Under the pieces are notes generated by a model. That model was not told where the DNA came from and ran no database searches. It saw nothing but the letters and a program-made list of their open reading frames with translations. This document shows, in pieces, positions 28,259 to 38,088 of a stretch of DNA of 64,000 nt; position 1 is the first letter of the stretch; the number at the start of each line of letters is the position of its first letter. The translations under genes were made by a program, and so were the position numbers. Source of the stretch: Futiania mangrovi (GTDB lineage Bacteria; Pseudomonadota; Alphaproteobacteria; Futianiales; Futianiaceae); assembly GCF_024158125.1 (NCBI RefSeq), contig NZ_JAMZFT010000003.1, positions 124,001 through 188,000 on the forward strand. Reading direction: 5' to 3'.

Positions 28259-30349
28259 TCAGGCGGCATGGGCCGAAACGATGCGCTCGGCCTCCCGCCC
28301 GCTCAATTCGGCGAGATGGGCGGGGGTGGCGGCGAAACTGCCGCAGCCTTGCGTCGCGGAGCGCACCTCGAGGATGAGGTCGCCGATCTCCGCCTGGGGC
28401 ATCTGGGCGCGGATGACGTCCCAACCCGGCCATCCCTCGCGCGGCTCGTACCCCATCAGCGCGCCCCGCCGCCCGGTGACGATGCCGGTAACGCGCGCGG
28501 TCGCGGTGTTGGGCACGAACAGTTCCACGTCCATGATCGGCTCCAGCAGGACGGGGGCGCAATCGGGCAGCGCCTCCTGCATGGCGATGCGGCCCGCGGT
28601 GCGGAACGCCTGCTCGGAACTGTCGACCGTGTGGTAGGAGCCGTCGGTGAGCGTGACGGAGAGGTCCACGACCGGGAACCCGAGCGGACCTTTCAGCAAC
28701 GCATCCTTCACCCCGGCCTCGACCGCCGGGAAATACTGCTTCGGCACGACGCCGCCCGAAATCTTCTCGGCAAACACGAAGCCCGATCCGCGCGGCAGGG
28801 GCGCCACGTCGACCACCACGTCGCCGAACTGGCCGTGGCCGCCGGTCTGGCGCTTGTGCCGGCCGCGCGCGGTGGCCGCCTTGCGGATCGTCTCGCGGTA
28901 GGGAACGGGGGCCGCGTACATGTCCACGCGCACGCCGAAGCGGCCCGATAGGCGCTCGCCCGCGACTTTGAGGTGCATCTCGCCCTGCCCGCCGAGCAGC
29001 AGCGCCCCTCCCTCCGCATGGTCGACGCGGACGGAGGGATCTTCCTCGACAAGCTTGTGCAGGGCGGCCGACAGCTTGACCTCGTCCTTGCGGTCGGCGG
29101 GCACGATCACGCGCGCATAGACCGGCGCGGGCGGGTCGCCCATCAGGCGGGCGGGATTGGCCAGCGCAGGGGAGGACGCCAGCACGTCACCCGTCGCCAC
29201 GTCTTCCATGCGGGCGAGCGCGACCGTCTCCCCCTCCCCCGCCGAGGTGCGCTTGGCGGTCTGAAGTCCCGTCATGTCGTAGAGGCCGCCCACGCGGTGC
29301 TGCCTGCCGTCGGCGGTGACGAGCGTGTCGCCCTCCTTCACCGTGCCGGAGAGCACGCGCGCGAGCGACAGCTTTCCGCCGTGCGCCGTGTGCCAGGTCT
29401 TGACCACGCCGACGACCGTGCCGCCCTCGCCCGCGCCGAGGCGGGCACGCACGCCGCCCACGTCGGGCGCCTCGTGCCGCAGCGCCTTCATCAGGCGGCG
29501 GATACCGTGGTCGTGCAGGGCCGAGCCGAGGAAGACGGGCACCACGAGGCCGTCGCGCATCTCCCGGCCGAGGGTGTCGAACACCTCGTCGCGCGGGGGC
29601 GGGATGTCCTCCAGCAATTCCTCCATCAGGTGGTCGTCGTGGTCGGAGAGACGTTCCAGCATCTGGTAGCGCGCCTCCTCCGCCCGGGCGGCGAGGCTGT
29701 CGGGCACGGGCACGACTTCCGACGGCGCATGCTCGCGGTAGACGAAGGCGCGTTCGAGCGCGAGGTCGACATAGCCGGTGGCGATGCCGTTCTCCCAGAT
29801 CGGCACCTGGCGCAGAAGCAGCGGCCGCTCCGACAGGGGCTGGAGGTGTTCCAGCAGGTCGCGCACCCGTCCCTCGCCCGGGCCGCCGTCGGACTTGTCG
29901 ATCTTGTTGATGAAGACGAGATGCGGCAGGCCGCGCGCGTCGAGCGTCTTCAGGAGCGGCTGCAGCAGCGCGGTCCTGGACGGGTCCGCCTCGGCCACCA
30001 CGATCACGGCGTCGGCGACCGCGAGGGGGCCTTCCGCCTCCCAAGCCGTCTCGACCGAGCCCGGACAGTCGAGGAACACGTAGTCCTCGTCCATGAAGCG
30101 GGCGCGCGCGGCGTTCACCTCAAGCCCCATGCCGTGGGCGCGGGCCTCGGCGCCCGCATCGCCCACGCTGGTGCCCTGGTCGACCGCGCCCTTGCGCCCC
30201 GTGGCGCCGGTGAGCGCGAGGATACTCTCCAGCAGCGTGGTCTTGCCGCTGCCATAGGTGCCGACAATGGCGATGCAGCGCGGCGCACCACGAACATGGG
30301 CGCCGCCGCCCGCCCCTCTGCCGCCTTCGGTATCTCCGGATGCAGTCAT
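28259..30349 (-). CDS. elongation factor G-like translational GTPase (divergent EF-G paralogue)
   Basis: A 696-residue protein with the EF-G five-domain layout. G1 is GTYGSGKTT. G3 reads FLDCPGSVETA, whereas canonical EF-G has DTPGH. G4 is FINKIDKSDGG. Domains II-V follow, with GQGEMHLKV, HKRQTGGHGQFGDV and GRRGALMGYEPREGW. The His that is essential for GTP hydrolysis in classical EF-G is replaced by Ser. Such paralogues occur beside a standard fusA, which is not in this window. Likely roles are ribosome recycling, stress translation or a lost catalytic function. The ATG at 30349 is supported by the start of domain I. Confidence 0.85.
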   Translation of the reverse strand: MTASGDTEGGRGAGGGAHVRGAPRCIAIVGTYGSGKTTLLESILALTGATGRKGAVDQGTSVGDAGAEARAHGMGLEVNAARARFMDEDYVFLDCPGSVETAWEAEGPLAVADAVIVVAEADPSRTALLQPLLKTLDARGLPHLVFINKIDKSDGGPGEGRVRDLLEHLQPLSERPLLLRQVPIWENGIATGYVDLALERAFVYREHAPSEVVPVPDSLAARAEEARYQMLERLSDHDDHLMEELLEDIPPPRDEVFDTLGREMRDGLVVPVFLGSALHDHGIRRLMKALRHEAPDVGGVRARLGAGEGGTVVGVVKTWHTAHGGKLSLARVLSGTVKEGDTLVTADGRQHRVGGLYDMTGLQTAKRTSAGEGETVALARMEDVATGDVLASSPALANPARLMGDPPAPVYARVIVPADRKDEVKLSAALHKLVEEDPSVRVDHAEGGALLLGGQGEMHLKVAGERLSGRFGVRVDMYAAPVPYRETIRKAATARGRHKRQTGGHGQFGDVVVDVAPLPRGSGFVFAEKISGGVVPKQYFPAVEAGVKDALLKGPLGFPVVDLSVTLTDGSYHTVDSSEQAFRTAGRIAMQEALPDCAPVLLEPIMDVELFVPNTATARVTGIVTGRRGALMGYEPREGWPGWDVIRAQMPQAEIGDLILEVRSATQGCGSFAATPAHLAELSGREAERIVSAHAA

Positions 30350-30537
30350 GGGCCGTCCTCCCGCAAGGTGTCTTGGGAAGGGCGCGAGCCCTCTGTCGTC
30401 AGGGGGCCATGGCACGCCCTCCCGGTCCGCAAAGCGTTCCACGAATGGCGCGTGCGCGCAATCGGCGTGCTTTACCGGACCTTAAGCGGCACAGGGGGAG
30501 GCTGCGGTTTGCCGGAGCGCAGACAGGACGACGCGCC

Positions 30538-30747
30538 ATGCAGGACAGCTTCGAGGACCGCGCCCTTGCCGACGCCGCGCGAAAGGCCGCGGACACGGCA
30601 GACGTGCAGGCGGCCCAGCGACTTTCTGCCATGGTTGCAGATGCCTGCGTGCGCCTGTTGCGGGCCGAGGAGACCCGTCTTGGCGCCGGGACATGCGCCG
30701 ACAGCAACCCAGCTCTTCAAAATCGCGTGCAAACCCGCGCGTTTTGA
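30538..30747 (+). CDS. hypothetical small protein
   Basis: A 69-residue frame beginning MQDSFEDRALADAARKAADT, Ala-rich and probably helical in its first 45 residues, with a polar tail (CADSNPALQNR). No domain, signal peptide or family is recognised. The ATG at 30538 has GGACGACG-type sequence upstream, which is a weak ribosome site. It lies between the EF-G paralogue and the cold-shock gene. Codon use resembles a real gene in the first half only, so the call is tentative. Confidence 0.35.
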   Translation: MQDSFEDRALADAARKAADTADVQAAQRLSAMVADACVRLLRAEETRLGAGTCADSNPALQNRVQTRAF

Positions 30748-30913
30748 GCCATTCTCTGCGGAGCCTCGGCTCGAGACGGCCGGATGGTGCGGCAGTCCCT
30801 CGGGCCTGTCCGGACCATTCGTTCCCAAAGTGCCGCTGGCCCGACAGACCGGCCCCGTTCCATGAGGGGAGGCGCCGGGCTGACCTTAGTGCGCAGAGAA
30901 GGACGCGGATTTC

Positions 30914-31120
30914 ATGGCTACCGGAACCGTCAAGTGGTTCAACCCCGAGAAGGGCTATGGCTTCATCAAACCGGACGCCGGCGGGGCGGACGTGTTCGTT
31001 CACATCACGGCCGTCAAGGCGGCCGGCCTGATGTCCCTCGATGAGGGCCAGAAGGTCGGTTACGAGCTTCGCCAGGGCCGTAACGGCAAGGAAGCGGCTG
31101 ACGCATTGCAGCTGCTCTGA
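30914..31120 (+). CDS. cspA: cold-shock domain protein (CspA family)
   Basis: A 68-residue OB-fold RNA chaperone. RNP1 is KGYGFIKP and RNP2 is VFVHI; the N-terminal ATGTVKWFNPEKG is diagnostic. Such proteins melt secondary structure in mRNA during cold or other stress. Many alphaproteobacteria have several copies, so the exact paralogue is unclear. The ATG at 30914 follows GAAGGACGCGG. A 166-base non-coding leader precedes it, as expected for thermosensitive csp mRNAs. A terminator follows at 31157. Confidence 0.95.
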   Translation: MATGTVKWFNPEKGYGFIKPDAGGADVFVHITAVKAAGLMSLDEGQKVGYELRQGRNGKEAADALQLL

Positions 31121-31156
31121 ACCATCGGCGGTTCGAACAGCATCGAGACGGATCGG

Positions 31157-31190
31157 CCCCGGCCCCGAAAGGCGCCGGGGTCTTTCCTTT
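31157..31190 (+). terminator. cspA intrinsic terminator
   Basis: CCCCGGC (31157-31163) pairs with GCCGGGG (31174-31180), followed by TCTTTCCTTT. Confidence 0.75.
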
Positions 31191-31219
31191 CCGGCAGGGC
31201 CGGTGAAGAGGCGGCGGCC

Positions 31220-31283
31220 ACCGCCGCGCTCACTCCGCGAACGCCTCGGGCGTGGGTCCCCGGCAAGGGCGGACGGGGACAAC
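31220..31283. repeat. dispersed palindromic repeat, copy 1
   Basis: This copy contains CTCACTCCGCGAACGCC, then a CGGGCGTGGGTCCCCGG core and a complementary GGGGAC end. It matches the copy at 32367 almost base for base and shares the GGGC-TGGG-CC core with those at 35043, 38921 and 45091. It lies between cspA and corA. Confidence 0.8.
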
Positions 31284-31331
31284 GGGCCGGGTGGGCTTGC
31301 GAAAGCACCGGGGTCCGGCGAAGCTGAAGCC

Positions 31332-32360
31332 ATGAGTGCAGCACATCACAAGGATCCGCCGCCCCCCGCCCCCCTTCTCACCGCCTACCGTCCGGCCGGA
31401 GAGGGCCTCGGCGGTGCGGCAGTGACCGGTGGCGAGGTGCCGGAGGGGACGATCTGGCTCGACCTGCTGCACCCGGACGCAGCCATGCGCGGGGCGGCCA
31501 GCATGTGGCTCGGCGCGCCGATCCCGTCGCACGAGGACCTGGCGGAGATCGAGTTCTCAAGCCGCCTCTATGCCGAAGGCGGCACGCATTACATGACGGC
31601 GGATGTGCTGGCCCATGCCGACAGCCCGAACCCGGTGCTGACCCCCTTCACCTTCATCCTGCACGGCAACCGGCTCGTCACGGTGCGGACCGAGACGCCC
31701 AAGGCGATCCCGCAGTTCCTGGCGCGCGTCTCCCGCCCCGGAAACGCGCCGGAGACGGCGGGAGAGACGTGCCTCGGCCTGCTCGAGGCGATCACCGACC
31801 GCACGGCGGACGTGCTGGAGCACCTCAGCGCGCGCATCGACACGCTGCACAGGGAGGTGTTCGTGCGGCGCAAGGACGTGCGGCGGCGCGGACGCAGGCT
31901 CGCCGCAGCGGTCGAGAACATCGGGCGCGAGGCGGACCTGATCGCCAAGGTGCGCGAGAGCCTCGTCTCGCAGGAGCGGCTGGCCTCATTCGCCGGCGCG
32001 GTGCTGGCCCCGCCCAAGGGCGATCACAGGACCGGCGCGCCCCTGCGCGAGCGGTTCAAGCTGCTGATGCGCGACATCCGCTCGCTGGAGGATCACGCGG
32101 GCTTCCTCGCGGGAAAGACGACCTTTCTCCTCGACGCCACGCTGGGCCTCATCTCGGTCGAGCAGAACGAGGTCGTGCGCGTGCTGACCGTCGTGGCGAT
32201 GGCGTTCTTCCCGCCGACGCTGATCGGCACGGTCTATGGCATGAACTTCGATGTCATGCCGGAGCTTGCCTGGCCCTGGGGCTATCCGCTGGCGCTGCTG
32301 GCGATGGCGGCGTCCGCGGTGCTGCCGCTCGCGTGGTTCAAGCACAAGGGGTGGCTTTAG
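31332..32360 (+). CDS. corA: CorA family divalent metal ion transporter
   Basis: A 342-residue CorA-type channel for magnesium (or zinc/cobalt). The large cytoplasmic N-terminal domain ends in a long helix (about residues 240-285). Two C-terminal membrane helices follow. The selectivity motif is YGMNFDVMPEL, where GMN is the signature, and the protein ends in a basic WFKHKGWL tail. The MPEL part matches the family consensus, while the first helix begins with VVAMAFFPPTLIGT. Flanking palindromic repeats abut both ends. The ATG at 31332 gives a sensible N-terminus. Confidence 0.92.
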   Translation: MSAAHHKDPPPPAPLLTAYRPAGEGLGGAAVTGGEVPEGTIWLDLLHPDAAMRGAASMWLGAPIPSHEDLAEIEFSSRLYAEGGTHYMTADVLAHADSPNPVLTPFTFILHGNRLVTVRTETPKAIPQFLARVSRPGNAPETAGETCLGLLEAITDRTADVLEHLSARIDTLHREVFVRRKDVRRRGRRLAAAVENIGREADLIAKVRESLVSQERLASFAGAVLAPPKGDHRTGAPLRERFKLLMRDIRSLEDHAGFLAGKTTFLLDATLGLISVEQNEVVRVLTVVAMAFFPPTLIGTVYGMNFDVMPELAWPWGYPLALLAMAASAVLPLAWFKHKGWL

Positions 32361-32366
32361 GGGGCC

Positions 32367-32429
32367 ACCGCCTCGCTCACTCCGCGAACGCCCCGGGCAT
32401 GGGTCCCCGGCACGGGGGCCGGGGACGAC
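32367..32429. repeat. dispersed palindromic repeat, copy 2
   Basis: It starts just after the corA stop: CTCACTCCGCGAACGCCCC, then GGGCATGGGTCCCCGG and an inverted GGGGCCGGGGAC. It is nearly identical to copy 1 at 31220, so corA is bracketed by direct copies of the same element. Confidence 0.85.
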
Positions 32430-32457
32430 ACACCTTTTCGATGCCGGTGCGTCCGCG

Positions 32458-33723
<1,266 letters not shown>

Positions 33724-34326
33724 TCAAGCGCCCTTGCCGGGACCCGGCGATGCAAGTTCGGGCAGGCGGGCGTTGACGGCGGCCCGGTCCTCCGCGCTCT
33801 TGTTCTGGCCAAGCTTGGCCTTGGCCTCCACCCGCTCGATCCGAAGCGCGAAGGGCACGATGCCGCGCAGCAGGCGGCTGTAATAGTCCGGGTCGGTGGC
33901 GGCGGGGGTCCAGCCGCCCTCCACTTCGAACATGGCAGCGAAGCCTTCCATCATCCGCGCGACGTCCGCCGGATCGGTCAGCGGTTCGAGATGGCCCGTG
34001 AGGTGCACGGCGCGATAGTTCCACGTCGGCACCTGGCGGCGCGTCTCCCGGAAACTCGGGTACCAGAGCGGGCTCACATAGGCATGCTCGGCGGCGAAGA
34101 TCGCGAGCGCGGGCCGCCCGTCGGCGTGCGCCCCTTGCGGATTGGGCCGGGCGAAATGGCCGAGCAGGCGCCCGCCGTCCAGCGGGCCGTCCAGCATCAG
34201 CGGCAGGTGCGTGGCGACGGGCACGCCGCCCTCGCCCGCGGTGACCAGCATGGCGAAGGCGTTGGCCGCGACGAGGGCCGCGATCTCCGCGCGGTCCTCG
34301 AGCCGGAAATGTTCAGGTACGTACAT
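33724..34326 (-). CDS. PaiB-like FMN-binding split-barrel protein
   Basis: A 200-residue protein of the PaiB family, named after a Bacillus negative regulator of sporulation and protease genes. Hallmarks are MYVPEHFRLEDRAEIAALVA at the N-terminus, VATHLPLMLDG, HFARPNPQG and AYVSPLWYPSF...VPTWNYRAVHLTGH. Many members bind FMN or heme; a regulatory role here is not shown. The ATG at 34326 is the family start, 22 codons inside a longer frame. Confidence 0.88.
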   Translation of the reverse strand: MYVPEHFRLEDRAEIAALVAANAFAMLVTAGEGGVPVATHLPLMLDGPLDGGRLLGHFARPNPQGAHADGRPALAIFAAEHAYVSPLWYPSFRETRRQVPTWNYRAVHLTGHLEPLTDPADVARMMEGFAAMFEVEGGWTPAATDPDYYSRLLRGIVPFALRIERVEAKAKLGQNKSAEDRAAVNARLPELASPGPGKGA

Positions 34327-34431
34327 GGGCACCCCCCTCTTTGCGCGCGCTGGCGCAAGGAGCGAGTATGCGCTCAGTCCGCCCGCGATCAAGCGGGGCG
34401 AGCGCGCCCCGAAGGCGGAGAGGACGCGCCC

Positions 34432-34929
34432 TCAGAGGGCCCGCGCGAGATAGCGCACGGTGCGCGCGCCGTTCTTGATGGTCGCGCGCCCGACCTCGGC
34501 AAAGCCCAGGGCCGCGTGGAAGGCGTCGGACTTCGGGTTCGGCGGCACGAGATTGACTTCGCAGGTCGCGAGATGGTGGCCGTTGGCGCGGCCCCAGGCG
34601 AAGAACGCCTCGTAAAGCGCCCGGGCAAGCCCCTGCCCGCGCGCATGGGGCGCGGTCACGATGCGGTCGATGTAAAGGAAATGCGGCTCGCGCGCGCGGA
34701 ACCAGCCGTAGTTCACGCTGTCGTAGTCGGCATGTTCGTCGAGGCCGATCAGCAGCGCGTCGGGCGGCTGCCCCGGCGCGCCGATCATGCGCGCAAAGGC
34801 GGCGGTGGCGACGAGGGCGCGCAGGCTGCCGGTATCGAGGCGGGAGGTTTCCGCCTCGAACGCATTGTTGAGCGCGAGCAGGCCGTCGAGGTCGCCCTCC
34901 CCGATTTCCCGGATCGCCGGTGCCGCCAT
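34432..34929 (-). CDS. GNAT family N-acetyltransferase
   Basis: A 165-residue acetyltransferase. The acetyl-CoA motif is VTAPHARGQGLARALYEAFF, followed by the end segment NPKSDAFHAALGFAEVGR, where the pattern F(H)xxLGF is typical. It resembles the group of predicted GNAT proteins with IREIGEGDLDGLLALNN at the start. The acceptor is unknown. The ATG at 34929 was chosen over one 23 codons upstream because the family sequence begins there. It runs leftward, 105 bases before the PaiB-like gene. Confidence 0.85.
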   Translation of the reverse strand: MAAPAIREIGEGDLDGLLALNNAFEAETSRLDTGSLRALVATAAFARMIGAPGQPPDALLIGLDEHADYDSVNYGWFRAREPHFLYIDRIVTAPHARGQGLARALYEAFFAWGRANGHHLATCEVNLVPPNPKSDAFHAALGFAEVGRATIKNGARTVRYLARAL

Positions 34930-35042
34930 GCCCCCTCGCCCCCTTGTGCCGGTTCGTGTCTCGGCCGTCTTGAAGCACGTGCGGCGGAGGCGGCGCAAGG
35001 ACGGGGGCGAGGCGTTGCCGGGGCCTCGCCATAAACACGGCC

Positions 35043-35127
35043 GCCCCGCGCATGGGCCCTCGGGACAAGCCCGAGGGCGACAGAGGTTATTGAACCGTCA
35101 TCCCCGGGCTTGTCCCGCGGACGACGG
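35043..35127. repeat. two palindromic repeat units in inverted arrangement
   Basis: The first unit (35043-35081) has CATGGGCCCTCGGGACAAGCC and the second (35096-35127) has its reverse, CCCCGGGCTTGTCCCGCGG. Together they could form a long hairpin. Both belong to the dispersed family seen at 31220, 32367, 38811-38979 and 45091-45214. The 222-base gap between the GNAT and BON-LysM genes holds nothing else obvious. Confidence 0.8.
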
Positions 35128-35151
35128 AGTGTGATGGGACGATCGGTACCT

Positions 35152-35598
35152 TCAGCCGAGCGGCGGGATGCGCAGCACCCAGCCCGGCTGGATGAGGTCG
35201 GGGTTCTTCACGGGCGGCGTGTTGGCCTTCACGATCTCGGTGTATTTCGCGCCCTTGCCCTTGCCGTAATGCGCCTCGGCGATCTTCCAGAGGCTGTCGC
35301 CCTTCTGCACGGTGTAAAACACAGCCTCCGGCGCCGGCGCCTCGACCGCGAGCGCGGAGGTGTCGACGGCCGCGATCCCGGCGGTGTTGCCCAGCGCGAG
35401 CACGATCTTCTCCGCCTCCTCCTGCGTCGGCGCGCGGCCCGCCAGCTTCACCGTGTCACCCTCGACAGCGACCTCGATCCCGTCGGCGGCAAGCCCGTGG
35501 TCGGCCACGGACTTCTTCAGATCCTCAGGCGTCGCGGCCTCCGCCGACCCGCCGAAAAGCTTCGCACCGGCTTCCTTGATGAAGCTGAACAGACCCAT
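35152..35598 (-). CDS. BON-LysM protein, Kbp/YgaU-like
   Basis: A 148-residue protein starting MGLFSFIKEAGAKLFG, as in E. coli YgaU/Kbp, a cytoplasmic potassium-binding protein. A BON domain lies at about residues 28-78 (GIEVAVEGDTVKLAGRAPTQ). A LysM domain follows at about 92-145 (FYTVQKGDSLWKIAEAHYGKG...IQPGWVLRIPPLG). There is no signal peptide, consistent with the cytosolic family. The ATG at 35598 fits this start; a longer frame adds seven residues. Potassium binding is inferred only from family resemblance. Confidence 0.87.
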   Translation of the reverse strand: MGLFSFIKEAGAKLFGGSAEAATPEDLKKSVADHGLAADGIEVAVEGDTVKLAGRAPTQEEAEKIVLALGNTAGIAAVDTSALAVEAPAPEAVFYTVQKGDSLWKIAEAHYGKGKGAKYTEIVKANTPPVKNPDLIQPGWVLRIPPLG

Positions 35599-35706
35599 GG
35601 ACGCATATCCTCCCAGCACATGCGGACACGCCGCAGCGCCGCCCGCGTCATGAACACGACGGTGGCGAGGCTACAACGCTCATTGCGCGCATGAAAAGGG
35701 GATAAC

Positions 35707-35723
35707 TCTCCCTGTGGGAGAGC
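35707..35723. terminator. short hairpin between two leftward genes
   Basis: CTCTCCC and GGGAGAG pair around TGT. Read leftward, the stem is followed by TTATCCCCTTTT, so it may end transcription of the NimA-like gene at 35737. The stem is only seven pairs. Confidence 0.45.
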
Positions 35724-35736
35724 TTCCGCGCCGCGG

Positions 35737-36432
35737 TCAGCGCCCCGAAAGCAGGCGGCGGATGGAGGGCGGAACCTCCACCCCTTCGACCAGGCGGCCG
35801 TCGTCGAGAGGCTGGCCGAGCGCGGTGACGACGGGAATCACGCCGCCCCAGGCCTGCGTGCCGTAGTCCGCTTCGTCCTCCACAGGCCCGCCCGCGCGAA
35901 CCTTGGCGGAGGCCGCCTCGATCTCCACCGCGACGACGGCGGTCTGCTTCAGCTCGGTATCGAAGGGGGCGCGCAACTCGTCCCAGCGGCCGGGAATGAG
36001 ATGGTCGGTGAGGAGCGTCATGGCGCGGGTGCGCCCCTCCTCGTCCTCGATCACCGTCCCGCTGCCGTGCACGACGACGGAGCGGTAGTTCATGCTGGAA
36101 TGAAAGGCGGAACGCGCGGCCACGATGCCGTCGACATGGGTGACGGTCACGCAGACGGGCGCGGGCTCCCGAAAGACGCGCATGAGGCGCGTGGTGCGCG
36201 CGCCGTGGAGATAGAGCGTCTCTCCGTCCCGGGCGTAGATCATCGGGATCACGACGGGCCGTCCGTCCTCCACGATGCCGACATGCGCCACGAGACCGGA
36301 ATCGAGGATCGCGTGGACCGTATCCCGGTCGTAGACCGCGCGCTTGTCGACGCGGACCCGGTTGCGGCGGCTTACGGGATAGCTACCGCCGGCTTCGGGC
36401 GGCGTAGCGCCGGTTTCGGGCTGATCGGTCAT
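35737..36432 (-). CDS. NimA-like pyridoxamine 5'-phosphate oxidase family protein
   Basis: A 231-residue flavin split-barrel protein of the NimA-like group, members of which include 5-nitroimidazole reductases. Signatures are VDKRAVYDRDTVHAILDSGL, AHVGIVEDGRPVVIPM and GETLYLHGARTTRLMR at about residues 28-95. The enzymatic role here is unknown. The ATG at 36432 was chosen over one 22 codons upstream. It is the third split-barrel protein in the window and divergent from the lipoprotein at 36604. Confidence 0.85.
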   Translation of the reverse strand: MTDQPETGATPPEAGGSYPVSRRNRVRVDKRAVYDRDTVHAILDSGLVAHVGIVEDGRPVVIPMIYARDGETLYLHGARTTRLMRVFREPAPVCVTVTHVDGIVAARSAFHSSMNYRSVVVHGSGTVIEDEEGRTRAMTLLTDHLIPGRWDELRAPFDTELKQTAVVAVEIEAASAKVRAGGPVEDEADYGTQAWGGVIPVVTALGQPLDDGRLVEGVEVPPSIRRLLSGR

Positions 36433-36603
36433 GGCGGGATGCCCCCTTGCATATCCGGGGGTCATGCGGCACTCCGCCCCCCTCTCTCTCGCGCGCAACT
36501 ATGCGCGAAGGGCCCGCCCGCCGGAACCCCCACCGGCGCATGTGCGCCCGGGCGCATCCTGCAGGTCTTTTTCCCGCCGCTGGCTTGCCCTAGGCTGGCA
36601 TCC

Positions 36604-37524
36604 ATGACCATGCGCCACACCCCTCTTGCCCGCCTCGCCGGCCTTGCCGCCGTTCTGGCCGCCGTGCTGGCCGCCGCCTGCACACAGCCAGGGAGCCTGG
36701 CCCTGCCGGAAGCCCCCGCCCCGCGCGCGGAAAGCCCCGCAGTCCCGCCGCCGGGCCAGATCGACCGGGTGAGGGTGAGCCGCCTCTACGCCGCCGACGC
36801 AGGCCAGGTACAAGGCATGATGCGCCGCTTCGACGGGCTGGAGCCGGAAATCCTGCGCCGCGTGCGGGTGAACGAGGTCGACCTGCTGCTGGCCTCGCCG
36901 GAAGGCCGCCGCTACCGGGAGGAGCCGTTCCACAAGGCGCTCGCCGTGGCCGAACCGCCCGAGACGTGCCCCGTCATCGCCGTCTCCACCGGCGCGGAAA
37001 GCCCGCGCGCGGCGGTCGGCACGGCGCTGTCGCAGTGCCTTGCGGCGGTCGCGCCGCTCAACCGGGCGCGCGGGACGGACTGCGGCTGCGAGGTGGTGGC
37101 GATCGACACGGCGCTGCTGGTCGAGCCGGAGGCCCTGCCCTACCGCGACCGGCTGCAGGCGCACCTCGTCCGCCAGGCGCGCAACGGCGGGATGCTGAAC
37201 CGCCAGGTGCTGATCGCGAGCGTGACGACAGAACCCCCGGCACACGCGATCCGGCTTTCCACCGCGCGCGGCGAGACGGTGTGCACCGGCGAGATGACGG
37301 ACGGCGCACCGGGCGAGGCGAAGATCGCGCTGGACTGCCCCGATCTCGGCGGACGCCTGACGGGCGACATGCGGGTCGAGGGCTTCCGCGACGGGCGGCC
37401 CTATGGTGCGGCGCTCCTCTCGGGTGCGGGCGGGCGTGTGGCGCTCTTCCTCGGCTATTCGGAGACGGAATACCGGGAGGCGCGCGCGTCCCTGCTGCCG
37501 CGCCTGCTCGCCGCGGCGCGCTGA
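36604..37524 (+). CDS. predicted lipoprotein of unknown function
   Basis: A 306-residue protein with a hydrophobic signal (LARLAGLAAVLAAVLAAAC). The lipobox LAAAC predicts lipidation at Cys 25 or so. A Pro-rich linker follows. The rest is a soluble domain with several Cys (ETCPV, DCGCEV, CTGEM, LDCPDL) that may form disulfides in the periplasm. I recognise no family. The ATG at 36604 is the only start giving the signal peptide. A DUF1499 gene follows after 15 bases, likely the same operon. Confidence 0.65.
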   Translation: MTMRHTPLARLAGLAAVLAAVLAAACTQPGSLALPEAPAPRAESPAVPPPGQIDRVRVSRLYAADAGQVQGMMRRFDGLEPEILRRVRVNEVDLLLASPEGRRYREEPFHKALAVAEPPETCPVIAVSTGAESPRAAVGTALSQCLAAVAPLNRARGTDCGCEVVAIDTALLVEPEALPYRDRLQAHLVRQARNGGMLNRQVLIASVTTEPPAHAIRLSTARGETVCTGEMTDGAPGEAKIALDCPDLGGRLTGDMRVEGFRDGRPYGAALLSGAGGRVALFLGYSETEYREARASLLPRLLAAAR

Positions 37525-37539
37525 GATGGGAGCGGAGCA

Positions 37540-38079
37540 ATGCAAAGGCGGCGGTTCCTGCGGGCGGGCGGGCTGGCGCTCGCGGCCATGCTGCTTGCAG
37601 CCGGGATCGTGGCCGTGACGCCCGGCGCACGCGCCTGGATATGGGCCGCGCTGTTCGGACCGCCGGACCTGGGCGCGGTAGACTTCAGGACGCTCGAACG
37701 CCCGGGGACGCCCAACGCCTGGCTCGTCTGCCCGAAGGATCATTGCCCGGCCGCACAGGCCGATGCGGCGGCGCCGGTGTTCGCGGTCGCGGCGCCGGTG
37801 CTGTTCGCCGCCGTGCGGGAGGCCGCGCGGGCCGAACCGCTGACGCGGGAGGTGGCGGCGGACGAGGCCGCGGGCACCTTGCGCTTCGTCACGCGCACGC
37901 CGCTGATGCACTATCCTGACACGGTGAGCGTGGAGGTGCTGGACCTGGGACCGGAGCGGTCGACGCTCGCCCTCTACAGCCGCTCGCAGATCGGGCGCAG
38001 CGATTTCGGCACGAACGCCAGGCGCGCCGGACGCTGGCTCGCGCGCCTGAAGCAAGCGCTGCCGGTGGCGGAGGAGTGA
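37540..38079 (+). CDS. DUF1499 domain protein, membrane-anchored
   Basis: A 179-residue protein. A basic N-terminus (MQRRRFLRAGG) and one hydrophobic segment (residues 10-30) form a Tat-like signal or anchor. The DUF1499 domain follows, recognised by NAWLVCPKDHC, the YPD segment in LMHYPDTVSVEV and the C-terminal SRSQIGRSDFGTNARRAGRW. Function of the family is unknown. GGAG precedes the ATG at 37540. It lies 15 bases after the lipoprotein gene and is convergent with the CAP-domain gene. Confidence 0.85.
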   Translation: MQRRRFLRAGGLALAAMLLAAGIVAVTPGARAWIWAALFGPPDLGAVDFRTLERPGTPNAWLVCPKDHCPAAQADAAAPVFAVAAPVLFAAVREAARAEPLTREVAADEAAGTLRFVTRTPLMHYPDTVSVEVLDLGPERSTLALYSRSQIGRSDFGTNARRAGRWLARLKQALPVAEE

Positions 38080-38088
38080 AGGCTCCCC

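Noticed and set aside
31121-31150. GGTTCGAAC resembling the T-loop of a tRNA
   Set aside because: No acceptor stem, D-arm or anticodon arm can be folded around it; no tRNA genes were seen anywhere in the window.
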